A DNA stretch of 64,000 bases from Pseudodesulfovibrio tunisiensis (GCF_022809775.1 NZ_CP094380.1:1165001-1229000); one strand, 5' to 3'. Numbered from the stretch's first letter, positions 1 through 10,419 are shown. Translations and numbers: made by a program. Notes: a model not told the origin generated them from the sequence alone.

Positions 1-1158
1 CTCGCGCTGGGAACCGCCGATGATTTCCCCGATGCGCGGCACCAGGCAATCCATGGCCGCCACGGTCTTGTCATCATCGTTCATGCGCATGTAGAACGGC
101 TTGATGGTCTTGGGATAATCATAGACATAGACCGGCTTCTTGAACTTCTCCTCGCACAGGAAACGCTCGTGCTCGGTCTGCAGGTCAATGCCCCACTCCA
201 CCGGGTAGTCAAACGTCTTCTTGGTTTTCTTGAGAATCCTGATCGCCTCGGTGTAGGACACGCGCTCGAACGGCTCCCTGAGAATGGTCTCCAGAGTCGG
301 CATGAGGGTCTTGTCCACCCATTTGCCAAACAGTTGCACGTCCTCGGCACAATGATCCAGAATGTGCTGCACAAGGTACTTGATCATGTCCTCGCCGAGA
401 TCCATGTCATCCCGCAGGTCGGCAAAAGCCATTTCCGGCTCGATCATCCAGAATTCGGCCACGTGCCGGGGCGTGTTGGAGTTCTCGGCGCGGAAGGTCG
501 GACCAAAGGTGTACACATCCCCGAGAGACAGGGCGAACATCTCGGCCTCAAGCTGACCGGACACGGTCAGGGAAGCGGGCTTCCCAAAGAAATCCTCTTC
601 TACCGGGGCCCTGCTGCCGTGTTCCAGACTGGTCACACGAAACATTTCGCCAGCGCCTTCGCAATCCGAACCGGTCAGGATGGGCGTATGCACGTAAAAG
701 AAGCCGCGCTCCTTGAAAAACTGATGTATGGCCTGTGCCAATTCCGACCGGATGCGGAACATGGCACCGTACTTGTTTGTGCGGGGACGCAAATGCGCAA
801 TGCCGCGCAGAAATTCGTCAGTGTGCCGCTTCTTCTGAAGAGGAAAGGTATCCTGATCGGCTTCACCCAGTACATTCAGGCTCTTGCCGCGAACTTCCCA
901 CTTCTGCCCCTTGCCCGGGGATTCCACAAGCTCGCCCTCGACCAGAACCGAAGCGCCTGTACCGATGCGTTCGAGCGCCGCCAGAATTTCCGGCGTGTGG
1001 TCCACGATGACCTGAATGTTGGTCAGGCAGGAACCATCGTTCAGTTCAATAAAGGAAAAGCCCTTGGAATCGCGCTTGGTGCGGACCCAGCCGCCGATGC
1101 GAATCTCGGAAACCGGGGCCTCCGCATGCAATGCGTTTTTTATCTTGGTTCGTTTCAT
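1..1158 (-). CDS. asnS: asparaginyl-tRNA synthetase (partial, C-terminus outside window)
   Basis: Class II aminoacyl-tRNA synthetase that charges tRNA(Asn) in the cytoplasm. The ATG at 1158 follows an AGAGGA ribosome site. The N-terminus carries an OB-fold anticodon-binding domain (segment [15 protein letters not shown] near residue 23), then the catalytic domain with [20 protein letters not shown], the class II motif 2 region typical of the AsnRS group. About 386 codons are visible; family members are about 430-460 residues, so the C-terminal motif 3 lies beyond base 1. AspRS is excluded by the overall AsnRS-like residues, but this is by eye. It is divergent from ftsY, with 229 bases between them. 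Confidence 0.93.
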   Translation of the reverse strand, partial: MKRTKIKNALHAEAPVSEIRIGGWVRTKRDSKGFSFIELNDGSCLTNIQVIVDHTPEILAALERIGTGASVLVEGELVESPGKGQKWEVRGKSLNVLGEADQDTFPLQKKRHTDEFLRGIAHLRPRTNKYGAMFRIRSELAQAIHQFFKERGFFYVHTPILTGSDCEGAGEMFRVTSLEHGSRAPVEEDFFGKPASLTVSGQLEAEMFALSLGDVYTFGPTFRAENSNTPRHVAEFWMIEPEMAFADLRDDMDLGEDMIKYLVQHILDHCAEDVQLFGKWVDKTLMPTLETILREPFERVSYTEAIRILKKTKKTFDYPVEWGIDLQTEHERFLCEEKFKKPVYVYDYPKTIKPFYMRMNDDDKTVAAMDCLVPRIGEIIGGSQRE

Positions 1159-1387
1159 CGAGACGTCCTCTTGATGTTTTTTGCGATTCTTCTAGCCGCA
1201 TATCGCCGGAATGGCAACGAACAGGACCAGGAAAGCCCACGACGGACCGATTGCAGACATCCGAAACCGCATGATACGGGAGCAGGAAGCTGAAAACCCG
1301 CCAAACCGCCCAAACTATTGCGTCCCGGCAATAGGTGGGCTACAACCATGCCCCGAAACAAACCGACATTGGATATACGAGGAACGC

Positions 1388-2809
1388 ATGGGATTCTTTT
1401 CAAAACTGAAGAAAGTCTGGAAAAGCCCGGAAGATATCGCTGCCGAGGCTGTCGAGGAATATAAGGAAGAGGTCGGCATAACGCCGGAGCCGGTTGTGGA
1501 AAAGAAAGCGGACCCCGAACCGTCCGCCCAAAAGACCGAACCGACTCCCGCCCCAGTCCAGGAACCGAAGCAGCATCAGCAGGACCCCACGGACGCCGCC
1601 CCCACGGCCAGCGAAGGCTGGCAAAAGGAACTCACGCTTTCCCTGCGCAATGCCGAACCCCGACTTTCCGAATGGCTGAACACCATTCTGGCGGACGTGG
1701 ACACGGCGGACGAAAAGCTCTGGGAACGTCTGGCATTCCTCTTCAAGGCCCTTGGCGCGCCCGAGGATGAGGCAAGGGACTTCATCGACCGCTTCCGCGA
1801 CTGGCTGGACAACATGGGCTACCGCGCCGTGGAGGAGTTCAAGTCCGAACTGCAATACCGTCTGGCTCTGGCTCTGGAACTGGAAGACGAGGAAGACGAA
1901 CGCGACCGGCTGTTCCTCAAGCTGTCCGAGGGCATTTCCAAGACACGGGAACAGATTACCAAGCGCATCGACGGCCTGCTCTCGGCCCACTCCAGCCTGG
2001 ACGACGACTTCTGGGAGGAATTCGAGGAAATCCTGATCATGGCCGACGTGGGCATGGAAGCCGCGGGCATGCTCATGGACAACCTCAAGGAACGCGCACG
2101 CAAGGCCGGAACTGACAATCCCGAGGATTTCAAGGACATCCTGCGCGACGAGCTTGAGGAAATCTTCAAGCCCACTCCCCGCATCACCGTGGTCAACCCG
2201 CCCGAGGTGGTCATGATGATCGGCGTGAACGGCGTGGGCAAGACCACGACCATCGCCAAACTCGCCTATCGCGCCCAGATGCAGGGCCGCAAGGTGCTCA
2301 TCGCGGCGGGCGACACGTTCCGCGCCGCAGCCATCGATCAGCTCGAAGTCTGGGCCAAGCGCCTCGGAACCGGATTCTTTGCCAAGAGTGAAGGCTCGGA
2401 CCCGGCTGCCGTGGCGTTCGAGGCCATGGACATGGCGGTCCGCGAAGGATACGACCTGCTCCTGCTCGACACGGCCGGTCGGTTGCATACCAAGCACAAC
2501 CTGATGGAAGAACTGAAGAAGATCAGGCGCGTGGTCGGCAAGAAGCATGAAGGCGCTCCGCATCGAAACGTATTGGTCATCGACGCGACCACGGGCCAGA
2601 ACGCCCTTTCGCAGACCAGGCTGTTTCACGAGGCTGTGGGCGTGGATGAAATTGTTCTCACCAAACTGGACGGCACGGCCAAAGGCGGTGTAGTCGTAGC
2701 AGTGACCATCCAGTATGGTCTGCCCATCACCTTTGTGGGACTGGGCGAAAAAATGGAAGACCTGCGCCCCTTCAATGGCAAGGATTTCGCCAAGGCGCTC
2801 CTCACTTAA
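1388..2809 (+). CDS. ftsY: signal recognition particle receptor FtsY
   Basis: SRP receptor GTPase that docks SRP-ribosome complexes at the inner membrane for co-translational insertion. I start at the ATG at 1388 (protein MGFFSKLKK...), preceded by GAGGA, not at upstream ATGs in the same frame; this gives 473 residues. An acidic, proline-rich A domain (about residues 15-130) is followed by the N domain and the G domain: GVNGVGKTT (about 279), DTFRAAA (about 309), DTAGR (about 361), TKLDGTAKGG and GLGEKMEDLRPF near the end. The amphipathic N-terminal MGFFSKLKKVW is the usual membrane-targeting helix. An S1-domain gene follows after 11 bases. Confidence 0.96.
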   Translation: MGFFSKLKKVWKSPEDIAAEAVEEYKEEVGITPEPVVEKKADPEPSAQKTEPTPAPVQEPKQHQQDPTDAAPTASEGWQKELTLSLRNAEPRLSEWLNTILADVDTADEKLWERLAFLFKALGAPEDEARDFIDRFRDWLDNMGYRAVEEFKSELQYRLALALELEDEEDERDRLFLKLSEGISKTREQITKRIDGLLSAHSSLDDDFWEEFEEILIMADVGMEAAGMLMDNLKERARKAGTDNPEDFKDILRDELEEIFKPTPRITVVNPPEVVMMIGVNGVGKTTTIAKLAYRAQMQGRKVLIAAGDTFRAAAIDQLEVWAKRLGTGFFAKSEGSDPAAVAFEAMDMAVREGYDLLLLDTAGRLHTKHNLMEELKKIRRVVGKKHEGAPHRNVLVIDATTGQNALSQTRLFHEAVGVDEIVLTKLDGTAKGGVVVAVTIQYGLPITFVGLGEKMEDLRPFNGKDFAKALLT

Positions 2810-2820
2810 CCTTTAATAGC

Positions 2821-4302
2821 ATGGGTAAACACGTGTCCGAGGAATTCAAGAACCGCAATAATGATGGCGGCGGAGAGGAATCCTTCGCCGAATTGTTCGA
2901 ACAGTACAGCGAAGGCGGAACCGACAACGTCAACGTCGGTGACAAGATCGCAGGCACCGTCATTTCCGTGGGCGACACGCTGGTGTTCGTGGATACCGGG
3001 TCCAAGCTGGACGGCGTTGTGGAAAGGGAAGAACTGCTCGATGACGAGGGCAACTGCACTGTGGCCGAAGGCGACACCGTGGAGCTCTACGTGGTTGGCA
3101 AGGATTCTTCCGGCATCAAGCTGTCCCGCGCTCTGACCGGTATCGGTGGACTGAAGATGCTGGAAGAGGCCAAGGAGCGCAACCTGCCCGTGGAGGGCAA
3201 GGTGGCCGGAACCTGCAAGGGCGGGTTCAACGTCATGGTGCTGCAGCGCCGCGCTTTCTGCCCCATCAGCCAGATCGACAACAAGTTTGTCGAAGACGGC
3301 GAACAATATGTTGGGGAAACCTTCCAGTTTCTGATCACCAAGCTTGAGCAGAACGGCCGCAACATCGTGGTCTCCCGCCGCTCCCTGCTGGAAATCGAAG
3401 CCGCCGAGGCTGCCGAGGCCTTCCTGAGCGAAACCAAGGTCGGCGACGATGTGGAAGGCGTGATCACCCGCCTCGCTCCGTACGGCGCTTTCGTGGAGAT
3501 CAAGCCCGGTCTGGACGGACTGGTGCATGTCTCCGAACTGGGCTACGCCCGGGTGCAGCATCCCGAGGAAGCCGTGAGCCCGGGCCAGCACGTCAAGGCC
3601 CGCATCCTCAAGATGGCGGAGGACAAGGGCGGTCGTCTCAAGATTTCCCTGTCCATGAAACAGCTTGCGCAAGATCCGTGGGACGAGATTGCCTCGACAT
3701 TTGCCGAAGGCGACAAGGTCACGGGCAAGGTCGTGCGTCTGGCCGACTTCGGCGCGTTCGTGGAAATCGCTCCGGGCGTGGACGGTCTGGTTCACGTCAG
3801 CGAGATGAGCTACACCAAACGCGTGAACAAGCCCTCGGACTTTCTGTCCGAAGGCCAGCAGGTCCCGGTCAAAATCAAATCCATAGATCTGGACAAGCGC
3901 CGCATTTCCCTGTCCATCAAGGATGCGGAAGGCGACCCGTGGCTGGATGCTGCCGACAAGTACAAGCCCGGGCAGACCGTGACCGGCACCATGGAAAAGA
4001 TGGAACAGTTCGGCATGTTCGTGCAGCTTGAACCCGGCATCACCGGCCTGCTGCCCAAATCCGCCATTGCCCGTTCCGAAAAGCCCGCCGAGTTCGACAA
4101 GTTCAAGCCCGGCGATGAGGTTTCCCTGAAAATCGGTCAGGTGCGTGCGGTCGAGCGCAAGATTTCTCTTGTGCCCGCCGATGCCCGTGATGCCGAAGAC
4201 TGGAAGGAATTCGCTCCGAAAAAGGCCTCTTCCGCCCCGTCCGGCGGCGGCATGGGCCTGCTGGGCCAGAAGCTTCAGGAAGCCTTGAAGAACAAGAAGT
4301 AG
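2821..4302 (+). CDS. S1 RNA-binding domain protein (ribosomal protein S1-like)
   Basis: A 493-residue protein with five S1 (OB-fold) repeats beginning near residues 38, 122, 205, 293 and 378. The third and fourth share GAFVEI.PG.DGLVHVSE, the hallmark of S1. It probably binds mRNA and helps translation initiation, as ribosomal protein S1 does, or acts as an S1 paralogue. E. coli S1 has six repeats in 557 residues. The C-terminal tail is Gly/Ser/Lys-rich. No clear ribosome site precedes the ATG at 2821; the 11-base gap after ftsY suggests coupled translation. It ends at a strong terminator. Whether this is the essential S1 or a second copy cannot be told here. Confidence 0.88.
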   Translation: MGKHVSEEFKNRNNDGGGEESFAELFEQYSEGGTDNVNVGDKIAGTVISVGDTLVFVDTGSKLDGVVEREELLDDEGNCTVAEGDTVELYVVGKDSSGIKLSRALTGIGGLKMLEEAKERNLPVEGKVAGTCKGGFNVMVLQRRAFCPISQIDNKFVEDGEQYVGETFQFLITKLEQNGRNIVVSRRSLLEIEAAEAAEAFLSETKVGDDVEGVITRLAPYGAFVEIKPGLDGLVHVSELGYARVQHPEEAVSPGQHVKARILKMAEDKGGRLKISLSMKQLAQDPWDEIASTFAEGDKVTGKVVRLADFGAFVEIAPGVDGLVHVSEMSYTKRVNKPSDFLSEGQQVPVKIKSIDLDKRRISLSIKDAEGDPWLDAADKYKPGQTVTGTMEKMEQFGMFVQLEPGITGLLPKSAIARSEKPAEFDKFKPGDEVSLKIGQVRAVERKISLVPADARDAEDWKEFAPKKASSAPSGGGMGLLGQKLQEALKNKK

Positions 4303-4325
4303 TTCCTGTTCCGAATACAACAAGA

Positions 4326-4362
4326 AAGCCCCGGGTTCTCCATGAGAACCCGGGGCTTTTTT
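4326..4362 (+). terminator. rho-independent terminator after the S1-domain gene
   Basis: A perfect GC-rich stem (AAGCCCCGGGTTCTC and its complement) around a CATG loop, followed by a T run. It lies 24 bases after the S1-gene stop and ends the ftsY-S1 unit. The A run on the other side means it may also serve the minus-strand pseudouridine synthase. Confidence 0.9.
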
Positions 4363-4395
4363 CGCGTCGAAAGCAACCAGCCGCCTGCTTGGGGA

Positions 4396-5220
4396 TCAGA
4401 ACGCCGCTTCGGACTGCACGGAAAAATCGTCCAGCGAAAAACAGCGATGATGCAGATGCAGGCGTTCGGCCTCGGGACCGCCGTACAGAGGGTCGCCGAG
4501 AATGGGATGCCCGAGCGCGGCAAGATGCACGCGAATCTGATGCCGCGCGCCCATGCGGATGAAACACCGGACCAGCGAAGTCTGCGTTTTCTCGTCCCAG
4601 TTCAGGGGCTCCACCCGGGTCCAGCGCCGGGAATCGGGATCATCCTTGTCCAATGCCCGCGTCAGCCTGCGGTTGTCCGTATCCAGAGCAAACCTGACCG
4701 TGACCGGGGAATCCAGCCGCCCGGCAACCCGCGCCAGATATTCCTTTGTCACGGTTCGGGCGGACTCGGCCTCGTGATACCGGGCCTCGGCCTCCGCTGT
4801 CAGCGCGACAAGCACAATGCCGGAAGTCAGTCGGTCCAGCCTGTTGAGCAACACCGCGTTCTCACCGGGGAAAAGCCGGGGCAACGCCCCTTCCACGCTT
4901 GGTTCCGACGAACCGGCCACCACAGCGGAATGCACACCGGCCGGCTTGTCCACGGCGGCCAGTCCGTTCCTTCGGCAAAGCACGCGCAACCCCATGTCCG
5001 CGGGATCGCAAGCCACCCGCTGCATGCGGACCTGCACGGTCTGTCCCTCGCGAACCTTGCATGACGATTTGGCGGGCCTGCCGTTGACAAGAACCCTGCC
5101 CTGATCGCACAAACGCCGCCTGAGCCGAAGACCGCCCTCGGGCACAAGCCCTTCCAGCACCCTGTCCAGCCGAAGGCCCTCCTCTTCGGGCCCCACCCTC
5201 ATTTCCACCACATTCTCCAT
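4396..5220 (-). CDS. RluA-family RNA pseudouridine synthase
   Basis: A 274-residue RluA-family enzyme that isomerises uridine in rRNA or tRNA. An S4-like RNA-binding segment occupies about residues 15-65 (RRRLCDQGRVLVNGRPA). The catalytic motif is NRLDRLTSGIVL (near residue 125), whose Asp is the invariant nucleophile. Later signatures are MGARHQIRVHLAALGHPILGD and DPLYGG. The target nucleotide cannot be predicted. The ATG at 5220 has no strong ribosome site; an internal ATG (MRVGPEE) seven codons in is the alternative. It is divergent from the ornithine-cyclodeaminase-family gene and convergent with the S1 gene. Confidence 0.9.
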   Translation of the reverse strand: MENVVEMRVGPEEEGLRLDRVLEGLVPEGGLRLRRRLCDQGRVLVNGRPAKSSCKVREGQTVQVRMQRVACDPADMGLRVLCRRNGLAAVDKPAGVHSAVVAGSSEPSVEGALPRLFPGENAVLLNRLDRLTSGIVLVALTAEAEARYHEAESARTVTKEYLARVAGRLDSPVTVRFALDTDNRRLTRALDKDDPDSRRWTRVEPLNWDEKTQTSLVRCFIRMGARHQIRVHLAALGHPILGDPLYGGPEAERLHLHHRCFSLDDFSVQSEAAF

Positions 5221-5359
5221 GCCCGGACAGTACCCGCCAACACGTTGCCACGCAAGATGATTCCCCCCTTTGACGGAGTCTGGAAAAAGCCCTACACCAG
5301 TGAGTCAATGGCGGTCCGTCCGCAATGCCGATCCGACAATTTCCAACCGGGAGAAAATC

Positions 5360-6346
5360 ATGGGATTTGACGTACTCTGGATTTCTTCGGCTGAAATCGA
5401 CACCCTGGGAATTTCCATGCGCGAAATCATGGACGCAGTGGAAGCGGGCTTCGCGGCCCTCGGCAAGGGGCAGGGGGAAATGCCTGCCAAGATCGGCATC
5501 CACCCGCGCGAGGACTGCTTCATTCACGCCATGCCCTGCTATCTGGGCGGCAATGTTGACCGCGCCGGAATCAAATGCGTTTCCGGCTACCCGAGCAATC
5601 CGGAAAAGGGACTGCCCTACATCACGGGCATCATGCTGCTGACCGACCCGGAAACCGGCATTCCCCAGGCCGTGATGGATGCAGGCTGGGTCACGGCATG
5701 GCGCACTGGCGCTGCCTCGGGCGTGTATGCCCGCCATTTCGGCGATCCGGCCACGCAGACCGTGTCCATCATCGGCACGGGCGTGCAGGGACGGGTCAAT
5801 CTGCTGGCCATGAAGGAAGTCTTTCCGCGCCTCTCCCGGGTGTTCTGCCACGACAAGTTCGACGAAGCCGCGGAACGGTTCGTGCGCGACATGCACCGCG
5901 AGCTGCCGGACGCGGAATTCGTGATCTGTCCGGACGTGCGCACTGCGGTTGCCGAAGCCGAAGTCCTGATAACCTGCACTCCCATTGTCGAAGCTCCGCA
6001 ACGTTTCGTGCACCGCGAATGGCTGAAATCGGATTGTCTGGTGATTTCGGTTGACTATGATTCCGCCATCCACGAAAACGTCTTTCTGGGCGCACACTTC
6101 ACCTGCGACAACCGCAACCAGTATCTCTGGACGCGGAAACAGGGCGCCTATTTTCAAAATGGCTACCCGGGTCCGCAGGACATGGACGCGGACATGGGGG
6201 AAATCTGCGCGGGCGCCAAACAGGGCGTCCGCACCGGGCGACGGAGCGCGGTGCTCATGGGCATTGCCAGCCATGACGTGATGACCGCCGCACTGATACA
6301 CGAACTGGCCCGGGAAAACGGACTGGGCACCAAGGTGACATTGTAA
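5360..6346 (+). CDS. ornithine cyclodeaminase / mu-crystallin family protein
   Basis: A 328-residue NAD(P)-dependent enzyme of the ornithine cyclodeaminase/mu-crystallin family, which also includes alanine dehydrogenases and ketimine or opine-type reductases. The start at 5360 (MGFDVLWIS) follows GGGAGA. Visible are the substrate-side GIKCVSGYPSNPEKGLPY region, the conserved TAWRTGAASG and the Rossmann nucleotide loop IIGTGVQGR (about residue 134). Its stop codon abuts the ATG of an EamA transporter, so enzyme and exporter are probably co-expressed. Substrate unknown: ornithine to proline is only one option. Confidence 0.87.
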   Translation: MGFDVLWISSAEIDTLGISMREIMDAVEAGFAALGKGQGEMPAKIGIHPREDCFIHAMPCYLGGNVDRAGIKCVSGYPSNPEKGLPYITGIMLLTDPETGIPQAVMDAGWVTAWRTGAASGVYARHFGDPATQTVSIIGTGVQGRVNLLAMKEVFPRLSRVFCHDKFDEAAERFVRDMHRELPDAEFVICPDVRTAVAEAEVLITCTPIVEAPQRFVHREWLKSDCLVISVDYDSAIHENVFLGAHFTCDNRNQYLWTRKQGAYFQNGYPGPQDMDADMGEICAGAKQGVRTGRRSAVLMGIASHDVMTAALIHELARENGLGTKVTL

Positions 6347-7249
6347 ATGGACATTCGCGGAGTTTTGTACGTATTGGCGGCCGCCTCCATGTGGGGCATG
6401 ATCGGGGTATTCACCAAATACATTCTGGCCGAGGGCATCAGCGCACTGGAAATCGCATTCTGGCGCGCCGGGTTTGCATGGATCATCTTCGTGATCCACG
6501 CCTCGTTCACCAGGGAGCTCAAGGCGCACCGAAGCGACCTGCCCCTGCTGCTCATTTTCGGCGTGGTCTGCGTGACCACGTTCTACGGCTCCTACCAGCT
6601 CGCCATCCGGGATGCAGGCGTGGCACTCGCCGCCGTGCTCCTGTACACGGCCCCGGCATGGGTAGCCGTGCTCTCCTGTCTGGTGCTCAAGGAGCGCATG
6701 ACTCCGCTCAAGACCATCTGCGTGACCATGACTCTGGCCGGCGTGGCCTGCATATGCCTTGTGCCACGCCTCATGAGCGGCGGCGATCTGAACCTGAACA
6801 CCTTCGGCCTGATCGCCGGCCTCGTCTCGGGCATGACCTACGCCCTGTATTACATCTTCGGAAAAAAATACCTGTACAAGTACGCCACGCCCACGATCTT
6901 CGTCTACGCCCTGCCCGCCGGGGCTCTCCCCCTGCTCCCGTTCGTGGATTTTCATGAAAAGACCCTGACCGCATGGCTCCTGCTGCTGGCGCTGGGCGCA
7001 ATCACGTCATACGGCGCGTTTTCCGCGTATTACGCGGGCCTCAAACGCCTTGAGGCAACCAAGGCCTCTGTCATCGCCACCTTTGAACCCGTGGTTGCTG
7101 CGACCCTGGCCTTTGCCCTGTTCGGGGAACGGTTCACCCTGTCCGGCTATGTGGGCAGCGCCCTGATCATCTCTGCGGTGTTTCTGGTCGTACTCGCCAG
7201 CCGCAATCCCAAAAGCGCACCAACCGCGCAGCCTGCGGAGCAGTCATGA
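6347..7249 (+). CDS. EamA/DMT-superfamily transporter
   Basis: A 300-residue inner-membrane protein with ten predicted hydrophobic segments in two EamA repeats (about residues 5-135 and 150-285), the layout of RhaT/YdcZ-type drug and metabolite exporters. The second repeat has the usual KASVIATFEPVVAATLAF near residue 240. The ATG follows the previous stop directly, and its own stop overlaps the addA start by four bases (ATGA), so it sits in a translationally coupled operon. The substrate is probably an amino acid or a product of the preceding cyclodeaminase-family enzyme (inference). Confidence 0.88.
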   Translation: MDIRGVLYVLAAASMWGMIGVFTKYILAEGISALEIAFWRAGFAWIIFVIHASFTRELKAHRSDLPLLLIFGVVCVTTFYGSYQLAIRDAGVALAAVLLYTAPAWVAVLSCLVLKERMTPLKTICVTMTLAGVACICLVPRLMSGGDLNLNTFGLIAGLVSGMTYALYYIFGKKYLYKYATPTIFVYALPAGALPLLPFVDFHEKTLTAWLLLLALGAITSYGAFSAYYAGLKRLEATKASVIATFEPVVAATLAFALFGERFTLSGYVGSALIISAVFLVVLASRNPKSAPTAQPAEQS

Positions 7250-10200
7250 TCGTTTCCGAACTCAAACAGGTCAAGGCTTCAGCCGGATCGGGCAAGACCT
7301 ACCAGCTCACCCGTCGCTTCCTGAGTCTGCTGTTCAGTTCCGACGAGGCGGACCGCCCGTTCACCTGTCAGGCCAGGACTCCGGCAGGCCACGCATGGCC
7401 GGAGATACTGGCCGTAACCTTCACCAACAAGGCAGCCACGGAAATGAAGGAACGCGTGGTGGGCAGCCTGAAGAAGATCGCATTCGGGGATGCAGCGGAA
7501 ATCCGGGGCGTTCCCGAGGCCACTCCGGCCCGGGCCGCAAGCGCGCTGAACGCCATTCTCCGCCGCTATCACCGCCTGAACATCCGCACCATCGACAGTC
7601 TGCTTTCCCTGCTGCTCCGTCTCTTTGCCCTGGAATTCCGCATCCGCCCGGACTTCGAGATCGCTTTCGACGAATCCGAACTGTTCAATGCCATCTTCGA
7701 CCATTTCGCGGAACGCTGCGAAGCGGACGGCCCGGAGCGCGACGAACTCGCCGCAGCGCTGGACACCATGATCCGCGACGAAGGCAAGAACGGCTTCTGG
7801 CTTCAGGACGCATTCCGCAGCCGACTGGGCACATTGGTCAACTACCTGCGCACGGCTCCGGCAAACGTGGAGACCGACCCGGAAGTCATTCTCGATCTGT
7901 TGAAAAAGGCCAATGCCGAATTCAGGGACGCGGTGGTGGTCATGCAACGCCATCTGGAGCAGCGCGGACTTCCAGCCACTGCGCACTTCAAGAAGTTTCT
8001 CGTCAAATGCACCGACCTCGGCCTGTTCGACAAGGTTCCGGATTCCGCGACCATAAAAAAGACGACCATCTACGACTGTCTGCTCAAGGCCGGCAAATCC
8101 AAGGCGGATGAAAACGACGAGCAGGCATACGCAACAATGCAACGCGCATGGGCCGACTACGGGCGCCAGCAGGCCGAACTGGCCGGAGCGCACTTTCTGG
8201 CTCCCACGGTTCGCATTGCCCGATCCCTGCTGCATGAGCTGGACGAACTCCAGAAACAGCGCGGCATCGTGCTCGGCTCGGCCCTTGCCGCTGGCGTGGC
8301 CGACCTGCTGGAAGATGGCTCAGCCATCCCCGAGGCATACTGCCGCATGGGCTGCCGCCTGCATCACATGCTGGTGGACGAATTTCAGGACACGAGCCGC
8401 GAACAATGGCGCGCGTCAACGCCGTTGGCCGTGGAATGCCTTGCCAAGGGCGGCAGCCTGTATTTCGTGGGTGACGTGAAGCAGGCCATCTACGGCTGGC
8501 GCGGCGGGGACTCCGCCCTGTTCGATGAAGTGCTGCGCCAACCGGACATCGCGCCCCTTGCCATGCATCTCGATTCCGAGAATCTGCCGGACAACTGGCG
8601 CAGCCACAGGAACGTGGTGGACTTCAACAACTGGTTCTTCCAGCATTTCGAGGCCACACCGCGCACCGAGGAACTGGCGCGCCATGTATTCAGGGACGCG
8701 CCCGAAACCTTTCTGGAATCCTTTTCCGACGACATGGCCGAAGGCTTCCGCGCCTGCACTCAGGGGGTGCCTGACAAACATGCGGAAACAGGCGGATACA
8801 TCCGTCTGGAACGACTGGCAGGCGGCAAGGTCGAGGAAGAGGAGCAGGCAGCGCTGGAGGCATTGGGCCAGAGCATGGACGACATCCTTGCCCGGCGCCC
8901 CTGTGGCGACGTGGCCGTGCTCGTCCGCACCCATGCCCATGCCAAGCTGGTCTGCGACCTGCTCGTGGCCCGAGGCGTTCCCGTAATCACGGAAAACAGT
9001 CTCCAACTCGACAAGCACCCCATCGTGCGCCAGCTTGCCGCATTTCTCGCCTTTCTGGACTATCCGCGCGACAACATCGCGTTCGCGGACTTTGCAGGCG
9101 GAGCCGAGGTCTTTCTTGCCGAGGCAGGCATGGCGGAAACCGAATTCTTCGACTGGCTGTCCCGGCCCCGCAAGAAACCGTTGGGCGTACAGTTCCGCGA
9201 GGATTTTCCGGACATCTGGAAACGGTGCGTGGAACCGTTCTACAACCGTTCCGGTCTGATGACGCCCTACGACCTGACGCAGGAGGCAGTCCGCGCCTTC
9301 CGCGTTCTGGAACGCCACCCGGATGCGGAACTCTATGTGCGCCGTTTTCTGGAGGTGGTACATCTGGCCGAGGAAAACGGTCTGGTCACCCTGTCCGCCT
9401 TTCTGGACTTCTGGGAGCAGAACTCGGGACAGGAAAAGGTCCCCCTGCCGGAAAACATCGATGCCGTGCGCATCATGACCATCCACAAGTCCAAGGGACT
9501 GGAATTTCCGGTCGTGATCGTTCCCTTTCACAACTGGAAGGTCGGCCCGGACCGCGACTACGAACTGCGGCGCCACAACGGCCACCAGCTGCTCGTACCC
9601 ATGCGCAAGGGACTGGGCCACCCCTATTTCGAAAGCATGGGGCGGGCCGTGCGCGAACAGCTCAATCTGCTCTATGTGGCATGGACCCGCGCCGGGCAGG
9701 AACTGCACGGATTTTTCACGGACAGGACCGGAGATTCCCCGGCCCAGACAGCCATCAACCTGATTCTGGACCTGCCCGAGGGACAGGACGTGTTCGAACA
9801 GGGCGAGATCCCGGCAACCTTGACAACGGCCCGGGAGGCCGAAGCGGTTCCGGCCACCAGAGAAATTGCGCCCCGGGAGCAGGCTCCGGAGCTCATGGAA
9901 TGGCTCCCGAGGCTGCGCGTCTATCGCCACAACCTCGACGAATACTTCTACAACGAACGCATGCGCGGCGAAGTGGCACACAGAGCCATGGAACGGCTCG
10001 TCATCAGCAGTACCCCCGATGCAGACCGGGACAGGGCCGTGTTTCTGGCCATGCAGGATTTCCCGGCCATCGGCTCCCTGAGCCGCGACGAACGCGAGAC
10101 ACTTGAAGCCGACCTGCGCTCCATGCTGGATTGGGCCCTGCATGAAAAACAGCTTGCTCCCCTGCTTGCCAAGGGCGTGAATGAACCTGAAATCATGGAT

Positions 10201-10419
10201 GAAAACGGCGACTTTCATCGCGTCGACCGACTCTGCCAAAGCCCGCAAGGAACCATTGTGATCGAATACAAAACCGGACAGATCCGGGATGAACACCAGA
10301 AGCAGGTAAACCGCTACCTGTCCCTGCTCAAGGCCATGGGCTCTCCTGCTCCGCTCTCCGGCATGGTCGTGTATCTGGACCTGCATGAAATTCATGACGT
10401 AACCGGAGGCAATGCCTGA
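7246..10419 (+). CDS. addA: AddA-type UvrD/REP helicase-nuclease
   Basis: A 1057-residue superfamily 1A helicase with a C-terminal RecB-like nuclease, the helicase half of an AddAB double-strand-break repair enzyme. Motifs: Walker A SAGSGKT (12-18), LAVTFTNKAATEMKER (motif Ia), VDEFQDTSREQW (about 376), GDVKQAIYGWRGGD, IMTIHKSKGLEFPVVI (about 744), LLYVAWTRA, and nuclease IEYKTGQ near residue 1007 (the EXK of the PD-(D/E)XK fold). Length and order fit AddA (about 1,000-1,240 residues). It overlaps eamA by four bases and addB by one. No recC or recD is in the window. Confidence 0.92.
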   Translation: MIVSELKQVKASAGSGKTYQLTRRFLSLLFSSDEADRPFTCQARTPAGHAWPEILAVTFTNKAATEMKERVVGSLKKIAFGDAAEIRGVPEATPARAASALNAILRRYHRLNIRTIDSLLSLLLRLFALEFRIRPDFEIAFDESELFNAIFDHFAERCEADGPERDELAAALDTMIRDEGKNGFWLQDAFRSRLGTLVNYLRTAPANVETDPEVILDLLKKANAEFRDAVVVMQRHLEQRGLPATAHFKKFLVKCTDLGLFDKVPDSATIKKTTIYDCLLKAGKSKADENDEQAYATMQRAWADYGRQQAELAGAHFLAPTVRIARSLLHELDELQKQRGIVLGSALAAGVADLLEDGSAIPEAYCRMGCRLHHMLVDEFQDTSREQWRASTPLAVECLAKGGSLYFVGDVKQAIYGWRGGDSALFDEVLRQPDIAPLAMHLDSENLPDNWRSHRNVVDFNNWFFQHFEATPRTEELARHVFRDAPETFLESFSDDMAEGFRACTQGVPDKHAETGGYIRLERLAGGKVEEEEQAALEALGQSMDDILARRPCGDVAVLVRTHAHAKLVCDLLVARGVPVITENSLQLDKHPIVRQLAAFLAFLDYPRDNIAFADFAGGAEVFLAEAGMAETEFFDWLSRPRKKPLGVQFREDFPDIWKRCVEPFYNRSGLMTPYDLTQEAVRAFRVLERHPDAELYVRRFLEVVHLAEENGLVTLSAFLDFWEQNSGQEKVPLPENIDAVRIMTIHKSKGLEFPVVIVPFHNWKVGPDRDYELRRHNGHQLLVPMRKGLGHPYFESMGRAVREQLNLLYVAWTRAGQELHGFFTDRTGDSPAQTAINLILDLPEGQDVFEQGEIPATLTTAREAEAVPATREIAPREQAPELMEWLPRLRVYRHNLDEYFYNERMRGEVAHRAMERLVISSTPDADRDRAVFLAMQDFPAIGSLSRDERETLEADLRSMLDWALHEKQLAPLLAKGVNEPEIMDENGDFHRVDRLCQSPQGTIVIEYKTGQIRDEHQKQVNRYLSLLKAMGSPAPLSGMVVYLDLHEIHDVTGGNA

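Noticed and set aside
4862..6955. 697-codon minus-strand frame covering the cyclodeaminase-family and EamA genes
   Set aside because: Low-complexity His/Gly/Arg-rich shadow of two genes with clear families.
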